A stretch of DNA of 64,000 bases, from NCBI GenBank assembly GCA_002150815.3, contig NDFF03000035.1:434001-498000 (forward strand), in the 5' to 3' direction. The notes beneath the pieces were generated by a model, which had not been told where the DNA came from, searched no databases, and was given only the letters and a program-made list of their open reading frames with translations. A program made the translations under genes and the position numbers. This stretch comes from Grammothele lineata (Eukaryota > Basidiomycota > Agaricomycetes > Polyporales > Polyporaceae). Of this stretch, positions 1 through 12,377 are shown in pieces (the first letter of the stretch is position 1; every line of letters begins with the position of its first letter).

Positions 1-402
1 AAACCTATGGGTAGCGCTGTAGGTGCTGATGTCTATCGCCTAAACAAACAGGTACTATCGTAAGGCGAAGGCGCTGCTGATACTTTCTCGCAAAGACGAG
101 GCGATCCAGACGCTCGTGGGTGCCCTGGAACAACCGAAGCTAGCGACCGAGAAGGGCCTGAACGACGGGCTCGTCGAGGTTTATGGCGGGTTTCCGGAGA
201 CGGTACATACCTCTTTCTGCCAGCCAACAGTCCACGCTAATTCGATCTGTGCTAGGCGGAGGAACTGAAAGCTTTCTGCCTGGACAAATTAAAGACCGAA
301 GGAGGGGATGTTCGTGCACGTAACATTGCGGAGTTTCGTCGGCGTGCGGAGGAACAGCTGAAGAAGGTCATGGGCCCTGATGCGACCATTGATAGCCTGT
401 GA
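1..402 (+). CDS. 3' end of a TPR-like protein gene (partial)
   Basis: Two coding exons can be read, about 52-202 and 256-402, joined by a GT-AG intron (203-255). The stop is TGA at 400-402. Upstream of 52 the sequence looks like the end of another intron (branch-like CTAAAC, then CAG), so the gene begins outside the window. The roughly 99 residues visible are helical and charged, with a YYRKAKALL block like the start of a tetratricopeptide (TPR) helix pair, followed by a Lys/Glu-rich tail ending in TIDSL. No catalytic motif is visible. TPR is inferred from spacing of small and aromatic residues only; the protein could be any helical-repeat protein. Confidence 0.6.
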
Positions 403-2062
403 AAGCTGAGGAATTGAACTCAACCTGGGTTTTTACGTGTGTTGCCTGCTTCTCGCTGGATTTATGGCAGACCCTAATCCGTACAATTGTTGCCCTTCGA
501 ATCTCTGAGAGTGCAGTGAGTAACATCTAGATTTGCCTGTCTTAATGGCCTTGAATGACAATTTTTTTACCTGTACAGCGATCCCCCCCCTCCGGTGAGA
601 TCCATGCTGTATGAAGCGACTTACAATTGTCCATGCCTGGGTGCGCCGCCAGCAGACTGACTGAGAGAGATCGCTGTGTGGTTTTCCGCATGACTCCACG
701 CTAGAATCGCGTAATTCGGGGTGTCCAGTACGTCCATCTAGCTCTTCCTTGTCATAGCGCACTTCTGCAATTTAGTTTTCGTTCAGGTACATGCTCCCTT
801 GTACGCGGTTGAGACTATTTAACATGCCGCGCCTCAATGTGAACAAGGCGAAAATTTATGCCGCCCATCTGTCACCATGCCGTCCTAGCTTTGCATGGCA
901 GTCTTCGGCGGCGAAGATGTTTTGATCTTAGGCATATGCGCGACAACGACCATGTCGGACATGCCTTCTAGCCGTCGTCACGATTGCGCCGCGTGCGCTC
1001 TCGAGCACCCACATGCGCAAATGCTTGGCTCGGGCGCGACGGAGTGCACACACTTGGACACCTACGGAGTAAGCATTATCTCAATTTACGTTTCTTCTGA
1101 TTACGGTATGACATTCACTTCACAACACCCAGTATTATTTGTCAAACGTATGCTAGAAGCGGTGACGCTGTCCAATAAGGGGACTGTCCGAGTCTCGGCT
1201 AGGGTCGAGGTATCGTCAGCTATTGTTCTCACGTCCTGCGCATCTTTCCTAGCATAATTCCTCCGTAACCATTGTATTCGCTACACCTGATATTGGTGCA
1301 ACCTGATACTAGCGTTTATGGTAAGCCCAACATCGATTCAACTAGCTGGCCGTCTGACGCGGCATTGAGCTGACGATAAAGTTGCGCTGAGTTGCCAGAC
1401 CCTCAGGCCTAGCTCAGGAACATGGTAACACTTTCGACGACTTGCATCGGAGTGTATGAAAAGTGTCAAACTCAAGGCCAGCCCGTCACTGTCGGTGGAA
1501 ACGAAATGAGACTTTCGGACGGACTTGGCGCCGAGTCAAGAGCGCTTATACACCGCACGTGATTGAACCGTGCTGTAGGTACCGACAGATGCCAACACAC
1601 GTCCCGCTAACTTTCTTCCTTGTTTCTTCTCACCTACCTGCGCCCCCACCGACACTCACGACCATCACCTTGAGCGGATAGTAACGCAACTTGAGGCCGT
1701 GGTGCTATTCAATATGTGAGGTTCACCGCCCGTACTACCGCCGTCTGAGTCGTCTAAAATATTCGGCGTTCGGCAGCTATGTATCATTGTTATCCCATCA
1801 TCTGTCATCCGAGTGGACAAGGTTCTACAACACATGTCCGACCTCTCGCCTTAATTCCGCTCTGTCTGGAAGACGTATGTCCCCGAACGGCTACTGCTAG
1901 CGAAGCGAATAGCGTTGCCATGTCCGTCACTACGGCGGCCCAGCTCGAAACAATGCATGGTGAGCCCGTACTTAACACGAGGAGCGTATACCACAGCTAG
2001 CTCATTACACAAGTTTGCTCCATTTCTCCCTCCTCCGCAGCACCTGCTGCTACCTCCCCACC
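403..2062. other. Spacer with no supported gene
   Basis: AT-richer sequence with stops in all frames. The longest open frame (895-1257, +) has no recognisable motif, no paired splice sites and no homologue elsewhere in the window, so I do not call it. A C-run lies near 585-592. The last 100 bases presumably hold the promoter and leader of the HET gene that starts at 2063. Confidence 0.6.
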
Positions 2063-4086
2063 ATGTGGCTCCTGAGCACAGATCGCGCCGAACTCCATCG
2101 GTTCTCTTCTCCAGAAGATGTCGAAGGCGGATACGCCATCCTATCCCATACTTGGGGGCACGACCATGAACAGACATTCAAGGAGCTTCACGAGCTGAAG
2201 AAAAGGTGCAAGGTTTCCGGAGAGAACCCCCGAGATCTCGTGTCGGCCAAAATCCGCCAGTGTTGCATCCTCTCGGAGCGTCACGGGTACGACTACGTTT
2301 GGATCGATACGTGCTGCATCGACAAGTCGAGCAGCACCGAGCTCTCCGAAGCTATCAACTCCATGTTCCGCTACTACGCCTCCTCCGAAGTTTGCTACGC
2401 TTATCTCGAGGACGTACCGGATGGTTGCGACGTGCGCGCGTCCGACTCAGCGTTCCGCGCCGCCCGCTGGCACACACGCGGGTGGACCCTTCAGGAGCTC
2501 ATCGCCCCCAGCAACGTCGTCTTTCTCTCAGCCGGATGGAAATCGCTCGGAACGAAGGTGGAGCTTGCCGATATGCTTCACAAGCTGACGGGTATCTGGG
2601 TGGGCATCCTGAGGAACGAGACTCACTTCTCCGTCGTTTCCGTGGCTCAGCGCATGCACTGGGCTTCGAAGCGGAACACGACGCGGATAGAAGACGAGGC
2701 GTACTGCCTCATGGGTCTATTCGAGGTCAACCTCCCTACCATTTATGGAGAGGGCCGGCAGGCGTTCCAGCGACTGCAACAGGAGATCATGAAGAAGAAG
2801 TTCGACACCAGTCTCTTCGTATGGGGAACACCAGTTTTGTCACAGACATTTCAACCGTTGAGTCGGCACGACACAGTGAAGCTCAGCTGGACGTCGTCGA
2901 GGAGCGACTCGTTTCTCATCGCCCCCTCAACCCGCAAGTTCGCGAATCAGTTCAACAAGAAGGTGATTCGCTACACGCCTCACGCAAACCAGGTACTACA
3001 GGCGTATCTCCCAGCGCAGATACGGCGGGCGGGATTGGTGCGTGCACCTCCCTCCTGAATATTTCCGCATTCATTGAACACGTTGAACAGCGTCCTCGGG
3101 AGGAGAGTTCCGGTTCACCCACTAGTCCGACTAACAAAGAGTCACTCGTACCGGATAGAGGCCCCTTCGGCCGTTTCGAGCTTCCTCGATTCTCGCAGAC
3201 GAGTTACGGAGTCGAAGCTCGTCTCCCCGTCGCCGAAGTGGACGGGCTCACTATCGCTGTCCTTCTTTGCGACAACTCCTTCGACCACATCGGTCTCCTA
3301 CTTCATCTCTCGGACGACAGTGTCAGGGACGAGACACGCAAGAAGTACAACGTTGGCTGGGCGATCCAGACTTCGCCCTTTGAAGACGTACCGGGTCCGA
3401 GTCGCACTTTTGCGCGGCTTATTGCCCTTGGCCGGGACTTCTGGAACATCGAAATCAATGGGAAGCCGTGCAAGCCCGAATGGCGGACGATTTACATCGC
3501 GGACAGCCCGCCGCCCGTCAACTTCGATACGGTCATGGCATGTAACAGACTCAACTCCATGATCCCCACTCCTCCGTTCCGTATCCCTCAATGGCTCCTT
3601 GGGAGGCTCGCGCGCGCTGGGTTCGAGGTGCTCACAGCCCGGGTCCCGCCACAGCCCGCTGCGATCGCTAACGCCGCCAACTCCGAGAGCCGGTCACAGC
3701 CTTTTATCGCGACTCTATCGTTCGTGGACGTGCAGCGCATGGAGCGCTTCTGGCTCGTACTCGGCACGTGTCGTCGTGCTTTCTCAGAGAGGGCTGAAGG
3801 TCCGGGCGTGCATTGGGCAAAGGCTGTCCCCACGGGCGAGGAGATCTGGGAGAAGATGCCAGACGTCTACAAAGATCATAATTGTACGACGGACCACATC
3901 TCCGGCTGGCGAGGGCACACCCGCGAGTTCGGCGATGCGGAACGTACGGTTCGCTTGTCGTTCGAACGCTGCGTGCGCGTCGATGACAGCCTGGTGCTGC
4001 GCATCGAGCTCATCGGGAGTGTGTACACGCAGATTTTGGAGGACGCGAGCGTTACGCTCGTGCCACAGCGAACACGCTCAAACTAA
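2063..4086 (+). CDS. HET-domain protein, copy 1 (heterokaryon-incompatibility type)
   Basis: Exons 2063-3037 and 3091-4086, with a 53-nt intron (GTGCGT...CAG) in phase 0, give 656 aa. The start sits in the context CACCATGTGG and matches the start of the two paralogues. The N-terminal half is a HET domain: AILSHTWG, YVWIDTCCIDKSS, WHTRGWTLQELIAP, then the AYCLMGLFEVNLPTIYGEG block that follows HET in many basidiomycete proteins. HET proteins act in non-self recognition and regulated cell death in filamentous fungi; the exact job of this one is unknown. The C-terminal half (about 331 aa, beginning near GPFGRFELPRF) is not a family I recognise; it contains PPFRIPQWLLGRL, IATLSFVD and RIELIGSVYTQ blocks shared with both paralogues. 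No transmembrane segment or NTPase motif is seen. Confidence 0.9.
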
Positions 4087-4782
4087 TACGGGTAAGTGCT
4101 TCAATACTGCGTGGGTCTCGAGCGAGTGCTGATGACATATGCTAGTGATGTTGTTGAAGAAGCATGCAGTGGTAGATGTCTCTGCGCGCTTGGTGCGGTG
4201 TAGACGTTCGGAAATTCCTGCAGCGGCGTCGCGATAACGGTTGCAGCGGCTATGTATTTATTCCCTAGTTTTTGGCTTCTAGAGATTTAGCCCAACCTAT
4301 ACCACTTGAAGTGCGTCATAAGCCGTATCCCGTCCTGGTTCGTTCTCAGGATTCGTTAGAATTTCGTACGGGGATCAGCATTGAAAGCAAGTACCGTCCA
4401 TCACGACCTGAGAACGCCCGGATGTCCCACAGTATCGCATGAACATGTCCCGAAACTCTCAAACCGATGGTCATTAGCCCCATCGGAAGCTGCAAGAGTA
4501 TACTTATCAAGGTGGAGGGTCATAAGTAAAAAGATGCAATGCCTGGGGTTCGAACTGCCGGCACATCGGAACATGTGATTTCGAACTCCGCCCAAACTGT
4601 CGTTACGCCGCATGTGGCGAGATTTTGAATCATACCAAAGCAGAACAACTTCGAACTCTGAGACGATCCCTTATGCCTGATTGTCATGCGATACTTTGCT
4701 GAAGTTTCGGGCGGCCGAAGACTCTCCGGAGCGAGATATCATAATAAATAGCCAAGTGAAAAGTCCTCTCTACATTTGTCTT
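4087..4782. other. Spacer between convergent genes
   Basis: Lies between the 3' end of HET copy 1 (+) and the 3' end of a small minus-strand gene. Several TTCGAACT strings occur at about 4548, 4586 and 4650, but no tRNA cloverleaf can be built around them. No gene seen. Confidence 0.5.
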
Positions 4783-5314
4783 CTACCGCGTTCTGACCTG
4801 GATTCTCAATAGGTGTGTTCAGAGTCTGTCGGTGTATCCCATGTTTGTAGTGCAGACTCACATCAAGAGCTTCGAGCCCTTCGACCCTGCGAAATTGGGA
4901 ATGAAACGGAACCGTCAACACCCAGGACACCTGCGCCCACGTCATTGGATCCACCGAGCATTTCCCCGCCGCCCACGCCTCCTTCCATCCATTCCACCTC
5001 TCCAAGTCGCTATGGGCCAGTTTCGTGACGAACGTTGCACAATCTATTGAACAAGCTGCTTCCTCGTACGCTTCGGGGTCGATTCCATAGGCTGAAGATG
5101 CGAAACGTTTCCCTCGCTCCTCGGCACTCAACCCCCTTTCCTCCTGGGATAATGGGTGCTCGACTTCAAGTGCCACGAGCCTCTCGAAGACACGACTGAA
5201 GACAATATGATAGCTTGGGTGAGTTTCTCCCTGATCTTCCTCCTCTGGAAATTGCCATTGGCAAGGTGAAGGTGGCTCCATATCGTTCGATGTGTCGTTC
5301 ATATGGGCGTTCAT
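4783..5314 (-). CDS. Small hypothetical protein
   Basis: Exon 1 runs 5314-4862 (151 codons) and ends at a good donor (GTGAGT). A 64-nt intron ends CCAG, and a five-codon exon 4797-4783 closes on TAG, giving 155 aa. Reading through the intron would instead give 191 aa ending at 4739; I prefer the spliced form because donor, acceptor and length are typical. The protein is acidic, with Glu-rich segments (EEEDQGE, LSQEERGLSAEERGKRF) and conserved-looking Trp residues (RWNGWKEAWAAGK). I do not recognise a family. A TATA-like element lies about 110 nt upstream. A second in-frame ATG at 5302 is an alternative start. Confidence 0.55.
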
Positions 5315-5892
5315 ATGGTGGTGTAGAGGATGTGATCAGAAGAAATTGCGATGCAAGTTAGATGTCGTGCTGTGGTGATCGACGAGTGAGGTGTTCTAGT
5401 GCGGACGATGCAGTTTCATCTATATTATATACTCGGCCACTCGAGCGTCGAGACTTTTGGGCCACTGGGTCAGGCCACCGAGCACTTCCTCTCCGGTGCA
5501 CAGACCGGTGCTTCTTTTATCCTGCGCCGGCAGCGTCTGCCATATTGGCGCCGAAATGCATCTCATTTGGGTCACTGTGGTGGGTCGATGCGTACAAGAC
5601 ACGCGCATTGGCCGATTCCGCCGCTCGCCTTTACTAGGTCGGAATTCTTCGCCGTTGGTGTTTGACATGGTAGTCGTCACGTGGAAGAGCATCATGATGA
5701 ACTTCGCTGACAAATGTGCCACTCACAAACCACCTAGGTTGTTCGTCACGGGGAGGATGACGGAGCGACATTCAATTTGTCAGGCTGACCACGTGTTCGA
5801 CTGCGGGTCGAGGCAACCACCGGTACAAAATCCGAGCTCCTCGTGAGCTGGTTTGACATCGGGCCCCCGCTATCATCAGGGGAAACATCATT
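5315..5892. other. Divergent promoter spacer
   Basis: Separates the minus-strand gene at 5314 from the thioredoxin start at 5893, so it must contain both promoters. Overlapping open frames here (for example 5420-5722 and 5457-5846) show no motif and I treat them as chance. Confidence 0.45.
5420..5432 (-). promoter_or_regulatory. TATA-box-like element
   Basis: On the minus strand this reads GTATATAATATAG, about 106-118 nt upstream of the ATG at 5314. It is the strongest TATA match near that gene and fits a core promoter followed by a roughly 80-nt leader. Confidence 0.4.
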
Positions 5893-6397
5893 ATGGTCAA
5901 GTCTATCACTAGTCTCGAGGAGTTCAAGTCCATTGTAAGCATCATTCGAATTGAAAGCTTGAAATCTTATCGCTGAGAATGATGCTTACCCTGCGGCTTG
6001 CAAATCAGATTCACAGCGACCGCCCAGTCGTAGTCGACTTTTGGGCGACCTGGTGTGGACCATGCAAGCTGATTTCTCCCATATTCGAAAAACTTTCCGA
6101 TCAATTCCCTGGTGCCGATTACTACAAGGTCGATATTGACGAAGCATCGGAGATTGCGCAAGAGGTCGGCGTGCGTGCGGTGAGTTTTGTCGTTATATCC
6201 GTTCAGAAATTTGCGCTACAATTGACTTGCGGTATCTCAGATGCCTACTTTTATCGCGTTCAAGCAGGGGGAAAAACTTGGGGAGGTTGTTAGCGCCAAC
6301 CCCAGTGCCTTGCAAGTATGTGGACCATTTTAATGAGATCTTCACAGCATTACTCACTTTCGTCTCCCAGAAATTGATTGAGACAGTGTCTGCCTAA
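5893..6397 (+). CDS. TRX: Thioredoxin
   Basis: Four exons: 5893-5934, 6009-6179, 6241-6315 and 6371-6397, all introns phase 0, giving 104 aa, the usual length for a cytosolic thioredoxin. The active site WCGPC (Cys30, Cys33) follows VVVDFWAT, and the cis-proline block MPTFIAFK starts at residue 72. There is no leader peptide, so a cytosolic or nuclear location is expected. It reduces protein disulfides and is itself reduced by thioredoxin reductase with NADPH. Start and stop are fixed by family length. Introns are 74, 61 and 55 nt. It lies between two HET paralogues, about 300 bp upstream of the second; nothing suggests functional linkage. Confidence 0.97.
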
Positions 6398-6699
6398 GCA
6401 GTGTATGTACGATTTCATGTCAGACACAATATGGCTTTGTAGATATCTTTGAAGACGTGATTTTAACTCTGCACCGATCATATCCTCGTTATACAGTGGT
6501 ATAGCTCGTGAGAATGTGATGAGCGTTATAACTGTAGCTGACGTGCGATGATCAAACTCAGAGTTTCCCGGTTGAGGGCCCGCGCCAAACCGAGCTCTCC
6601 TCGTTGCTATCGGCATCTACTAGGGTGAGTCCGGCTACTTTCGACCTGATCCTTACGATCGAGCTTTCATATACCCTCTATCAGCTTTCGATCCCATCC

Positions 6700-8742
6700 A
6701 TGTGGCTTCTGAGCACAGATCGCGCCGAGCTACATCCTTTCAACTCTCCGGAAGACGTGGATGGTGGCTATGCCGTCCTTTCACATACTTGGGGAAGCGG
6801 CCCCGAGCAGACCTTTCAGGAAGTTCAAGAGTTCAAGAACCTATGCAAGGACTCTCAACAGATCCCGCGAGACCTAGTCTCCGAGAAGATTCGCCAGTGT
6901 TGCCAGCTCGCCGAGAAGCAGGGATACCGTTACGTCTGGATCGACACTTGCTGCATCGACAAATCTAGCAGCACGGAGCTCTCAGAAGCGATCAACTCCA
7001 TGTTTCGCTGGTATACGTACTCCGAAATCTGCTATGTCTTCCTCGAAGACGTCCCAGATGGCTGCAACCTGTACGCAGCCGACTCGGCGTTCCGAACGGC
7101 CCGCTGGCACACACGCGGTTGGACCCTCCAGGAGTTGATTGCGCCATCCGACGTCCACTTCCTATCGAAATCATGGTCTCCGTTGGGAACCAAGGTCGAT
7201 CTCATCGACCTTTTGGCTGAGATCACCGGAATCGACGAGGAGGTCCTATCTGGGCAGGTGCCTTACTTCACGGTATCCGTTGCGCAACGGATGCTATGGG
7301 CGTCGAAGCGGAACACGAGGCGGCTCGAAGACGAGGCGTACTGTCTCATGGGTCTCTTCGAGGTCAATATGCCTATCATATACGGGGAGGGAACCCGGGC
7401 GTTCCATCGGCTCCAGCAGGAGATCATGCGAAAGACTTCAGACACCAGCCTCTTCACGTGGGGCCCAGGGACGATCGCATCTCGGGGGCAGCTAGGCACA
7501 TTGAAAGATACACAGCATGCAGCCAAGACGATCTCGAGGCATGATTCCTATTTGCTGGCTCCAAGCCCTCAAGTATTCGCACACCAGTTCGATGACAAGG
7601 CTGTGCGATACACGCCTGCGTTGACATCGAAGATGTTGCAGCCGTACTCGGTGTGGCAGGCGAGGCAAGCGAAATTCGTGCGTTCCTTGTATACTTTCTA
7701 GCCGCCCTGAGTCTTCTGCTGACATTTGGTTATGGGTTGATAGGCAGCCCGGGGCGGTGGCGATGCGAAGAGACCTGCCCATTCAGGTTCCCCTACACCA
7801 GGACCCTTCGGAGAGTTTGAGCTCCCTCGTTTCTCCACATCAAGCGATGGGATCGAGGTCCGTCTGCCCATCGCCGAAGTGAGCAGGGAGCTCCTCATCG
7901 CTGTACTCCTATGTGACAATTATGAACACCACATAGGCCTGCTTCTCCATCCCTGCACCCGCGACGGCCCCAGCCAGGACGAGACACGCAAGAAGTACCA
8001 GGTCGGCTGGATGGTCCAGCCTGGCAATGGAACCTCTTCGACACCTGCACTGTACCGCCTCGTCTCGCTCGGCGACGACTTCCGTCCAGGTCAAATACAG
8101 TTCATGGGGAAGCCTCTCACGCCCGCCTGGCGCGACGTCATCATCGCCGACGTGCCACCCCCGACCGGGCTCGCGATCCTCGGCGTCTGCGACCCGCTCA
8201 ACCGCGTCGCGGTCGAGCCGCCCTTCCGCATCCCCCGCTGGCTCGTCGGCCGCCTCATGCGCCTCTCGTTCAAGGAGTACGGGCTCGTCCTCGAGCGCCG
8301 TCCGCCGGGGCCGCTCCTCGCCGCGGTCAGGTTTCGTGACCCACAGCGCCAGGAGGGTTTTGCGCTGGTCCTGGGTACGTGCCCGGGCGCAGGGCTGTGC
8401 CACTGGGCGCGGGTGATCTTGTGGGGCACGGGCCATACGGACTGGGACGCGGACATGGACACGACGCACGTGTGTGAGACGGACCATGTCGCGGCGTGGC
8501 CCGAGCTCATGCGTCAGTTCGGGGACAACGTAGGCGAGAAGAAAAAGGAAGGGACGCGGCGGGTGCGAGTCTCGTTTGAGTGGTGCAAGCGCGCTCCCCA
8601 AGCGACACTCGTCGCCCGTATCGAGCTCGCGGGGAGCGTGTATGCGCACATGCTCAGTACCGCGGGCGTCAAGCTACCACCGCTGCCTGGGATACCCGCG
8701 CTCCTAACGGAGAAAGAGGTTGTGGAGGACGCTCTCGCCTGA
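6700..8742 (+). CDS. HET-domain protein, copy 2
   Basis: Exons 6700-7677 and 7744-8742, joined by a 66-nt intron (GTGCGT...GATAG, phase 0; an acceptor 3 nt further is also possible), giving about 658 aa. Same layout as copy 1: HET domain with AVLSHTWG, YVWIDTCCIDKSS, WHTRGWTLQELIAP and EAYCLMGLFEVNMPIIYGEG, then the unrecognised C-terminal half (GPFGEFELPRF, PPFRIPRWLVGRL, RIELAGSVYAHM). The intron falls at the same place as in copies 1 and 3, so the three arose by gene duplication, not retrocopying. The 3' half is noticeably GC-richer than the 5' half. It ends only about 83 bp from the 3' end of the convergent MRE11 gene, so transcripts may overlap. Confidence 0.9.
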
Positions 8743-8825
8743 AATGCAGTGCTCGGCCTGTGTACGTATGCGAATCATCGCTGTAAATAAACCCTGAGAT
8801 TGCTTCACGTAAATGGCGTACACAT

Positions 8826-11800
8826 TCAATCACTGTCGAGGTCGATCTGAGAGCGTGCGTTAGATATGGAGGGTAGTGACGCAATGGTATGTATCACTTA
8901 CCGTCTCCGCCACCTTCTGCCGCGCCTTCGTCGCTGCGGCTCGGCCGGATGTTCGCCCCGTGGTTGGGGCAAAACTGAGGGTTGCTTGCGTTCCCTTGCT
9001 CCCCGCCTTCGTTGCCGTTGCCTTCTTCGCTGGAGCCTTTTTCTTCGTTTGGCTGTGTGACGGGATAAGGTAGTAATGGTTAGTTCCCGCATGTGCAAAG
9101 GCTATAACGTGAAGAACCATTACCTAAGTACTGCGGCACGATTCGTCCGCTTCGCAGCAGGCGCAGGCGTCGCGTCCTCTTCGTCGTCATCGTCGAGCTC
9201 AATCGCCTCATCTTCATCTTCGTCCGAATCGACGACCTTCGCCTTGCCCTTAGCTTTCCCCCGCGCCGGCGCGGCCTTCTTCGCAGGGGCCTTCTTGGGC
9301 ACCGCGGCGGCTTTGGCCTTGCCCCTGGTCGTCTTGGCCGGGGGCGGGTCGGAAAGCTGCTCGAAGTCGGAGCCGCCTGCGTCGACGTCAACGTCCATCA
9401 TCATGGAGTCAACGGACGCGTCCGAGTCCTCTACGGCCTTCTCCTTCCCCTGAAAAGCGCTGTAAGGAATAGAGCGGGAAACGTGAAGAGATCGGAGACG
9501 TACTTTGCCCTTCTTCTGAGGCTCGTGTCGCCGCTCGAGGTACCGCTTGTCATGCTCCTCTCTGACTTTCTCGGCCTGAGGTCGAAATCATCAGACAGAA
9601 GTGCTATGAGAAAATTCAAGCACTCACGAGCTCCTCTATGTTCGTCTCGTCAACATCGCCCTCAGCCTGCACGCCACCCATAAGCGCCTTGAGCGCCTTG
9701 CCGACGTGGCTGAGGATTAGACGAGGAACCGTTAGTCAAGCGCGTCCGAGCCAAGCATCCCCACGCACCCCTCGATCGCGTGAATATCATCCTTGTCCAC
9801 GAACATCTCGATCGCGTCCGACATGCCCGCCTCGCCGAGCAGCTGCAGCTCCTGCGCGCCCAGGTACTCCCTTACGAGCGTCTGCACACGCACGCGGCTC
9901 AGCTTCTCCGCCGCGCTCAGGCTGGGGTCGTCGATGCTCAGCTCCGGCTCGTCCGCCTTGATCTTCCCCCCGCTCCCCAGCCCAAGACCTGCGACCCCCG
10001 CGGCAGCTGCCGCCGCCGCGGCGCCACGGCGCGAGCGGTGGAAGGTGAGCACGTCGCGCGGGTTCGCGATGCGTCCTTGGAACTCTTGGCCGAAGCGGAC
10101 CGGGTTTTGCATCTCAGAGACGGCGGAGGTGTCGACTTTGAGTCGGACGAGTGGGAGGGGGCGGGGCAGCTCGGGCTCACCCTCCTCGACGGCGCGGAGG
10201 TTGCGCGCGTCCCATTCGGCGTTGGCGCGGTCAATGAGCTCATTCACCTGCGTGGAGTGGGGTGAGGAACGGGCACGAAGGGTGCTGGGGGGAACGCACC
10301 TTCTTCTTGAGGTACTTGTTGATCTCGATCTTGTCCGTGAGGTCGAGCCCATCCTCTTCGGCAGCCTTGCTCAGATCGAGGTCGTCGATGACAAACGGGC
10401 GCACGCTTCGTAGAGGAATTGGCGTGAGCTCGAACTCCTTCCCTTGGATCTTGAGCAATGCGACATGTCTGGAACAATATCAACATGTGGTCACGGATGG
10501 CAGAGAGCCGGAGGCGTACTTCTCTATCGACTCTCCATCCGCGAGGGAGGTCGCGACAGAGGATCCCGGTTGGGTAATGTAGTACCGCTTGCCGGCGACG
10601 GGTTCGGGGACAATCCGACAGTCGTGTTCGTGGCCCCACACCACGAGGTCGACGCTGTCGTCGAACATGCCCTCTGGTACGGACTGTTGTGGACCATGCG
10701 CAACACTGTAGCACCCAGGTCAGCACGACCTCACCCACGCTATCGCGCCTCGGGTAGAACGCTCACCGATTTTGGTGCAGGAGCAGGATGTTGAACCACA
10801 AGTCCTTGTCTTTAGGCATGTACATCCTCACGCGATTGCTGCGCAGCTCGAAGTGCATGCGTTGGTCTTTGACGTTCCCGACGCCGTACAGGCCAAGGCG
10901 CGTATTGCCCTTGCGGAGAAGGACGGGCCGGACGGCGATGCCGTGGTTCTGCGCCTCGGCGTCGTTCAACGGGAGGTCGATCTTGCCCATGTAGTTGATC
11001 AGACCGGCAACGGAGAGCATGTCCAGCGCACATAGAGCGCCTTCCTAGTCAGACAGGCGCATATATCAGGCTCGGTGACCACGAAAGGGGTAGTGAAGAG
11101 ACAGCTCACAGGCCCTGCGCCCTGCGGGTCGTCGTGGTTGCCGTGGATTGAGAATACGGGTATGGCGATATTGAGGTTAGGGTCTTCGTAGTTGACCGCT
11201 GGAAAACTAAAAGGGTCACTATTCGAACACAGTACTTGGGAGGATGGGGTAAGGCCAAAACTAATCCTGCTCAATAGCATACGCTCGCTCCTGCTTCCCT
11301 CGGTTGATACGTCGAGCGCATGTGTTGTCCGTGAACCCATATTTGTATGACACTCAGATTATAGGCAATATATGCCTCCTTCGCACGGGTATATGCGCAG
11401 CTTCTAAGGGGACAATGTCCTAGAGCAACCCATGGGGAAAGCAGAGGAAGGGGAAATAGCTCCTGACTGTCGCCCAGTCGTTCGAAACGAACCGACACCA
11501 TTCTTTTAACCATCCATCACAAGGCAATGCCTTTGACGAGCGGAGCGCACCAACGAAGGTAACTCACGAATAGCCTGCTGCCTTTCCATCATCGGGGTCG
11601 CTCAAGAGCTCTATTTGGATGGGCCGGTCACCGAGTGTATATTCTCGCAGGAGGGCCATGACCTGATATAAGCAATCTCTTGACGGCCTGTTTTCATGGA
11701 ATAAGTCCCCGGCGAGGAGGATGAAGTCAACCTGCACGGACGCGGGGGTGAGTATCGACTAAAACCCTTCGGGCCGTGTAACTGACATCGTGCTTGACCG

Positions 11801-12032
11801 CCAACTGTAAAATCTCCTTGAAAGCATCGATGGAGTCTTGACCACGGATCGGATCACGCTCAAGGTAGCCTATGTGGTTGTCCGTGGCCAACATGATCTT
11901 TATGGTATCGTCCGCGTCTGGAGAACAGACGGACGTTAGCGAGTGGCTGAGGCTCGCAGCTGCCACGGTCGACCTACATGCATTATGGATGGTGGGAGGG
12001 GGGATGCCTTCATTTTCCTCTTCAGAGCTCAT
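8826..12032 (-). CDS. MRE11: MRE11 double-strand-break repair nuclease
   Basis: Thirteen exons close in frame to 736 aa: 12032-11978, 11917-11787, 11731-11568, 11206-11110, 11044-10767, 10705-10520, 10468-10300, 10247-9769, 9709-9628, 9575-9504, 9449-9124, 9052-8902, 8846-8826. The metallophosphoesterase motifs are in order: ATDNHIG (Asp31, His33), [11 protein letters not shown] (about 70-80), GNHDD (139-143), LLLHQN and GHEHDC. The Mre11 DNA-binding region follows. The tail has acidic ([19 protein letters not shown]), Ala/Lys-rich and TLSFAP segments and ends IDLDSD, typical of fungal Mre11. With Rad50 and Nbs1/Xrs2 it resects and signals breaks in the nucleus. Eleven introns are 51-71 nt, but intron 3 is 361 nt. 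The start lies 345 bp from a divergently transcribed transporter. Confidence 0.96.
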
Positions 12033-12377
12033 TATGTCGCGCTAGAACAAAGGAGGGGATAAATCGTTGTGTAGACGGGGAGGACGTTGCAGAGAACGTC
12101 AGAGTCGGGGACAGGGAGGCTCGTGTCGGTACCGAGCACGCGGCACGCGTCGCGTCGCGTTAATTAGACGCTGTCTGCAATGCCAATGGGCGCCAAATAG
12201 GCGCACAAGGCGCAGCGGCGACGGCGCCACCGCCCGCGCACGCTGTCCACTGTCCATCCTCCCGCCGCCCTCGTTCCGCAGCGAGCAATCTCCTTCGACG
12301 GGCACGGCCAGCACACGTCGTTCTTCTTTCTCTGTCTCTACCGGTTGCCCTGAGTCGATCCCTCGACGACGATAAGC
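12033..12377. promoter_or_regulatory. Bidirectional promoter region, MRE11 / transporter
   Basis: 345 bp separate two start codons that point away from each other (MRE11 at 12032 on the minus strand, the transporter at 12378 on the plus strand). No clear TATA box; GC-rich with repeated GCGC and CGACG strings. Shared regulation is inferred from the arrangement only. Confidence 0.45.

Noticed and set aside
2206..4086. A single 626-codon plus-strand frame overlapping HET copy 1
   Set aside because: Its first 295 codons are a frame-shifted shadow of the HET exon; only the part after 3091 is the real second exon.
4548..4655. Repeated TTCGAACT strings resembling a tRNA T-loop
   Set aside because: No acceptor stem, D-arm or anticodon arm can be paired around them; the T-stem itself does not pair.
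7909..8649. 246-codon minus-strand frame opposite HET copy 2
   Set aside because: Arg/Pro/Ala-rich antisense of a GC-rich coding exon, with no motif; the plus strand encodes the conserved HET C-terminal half.
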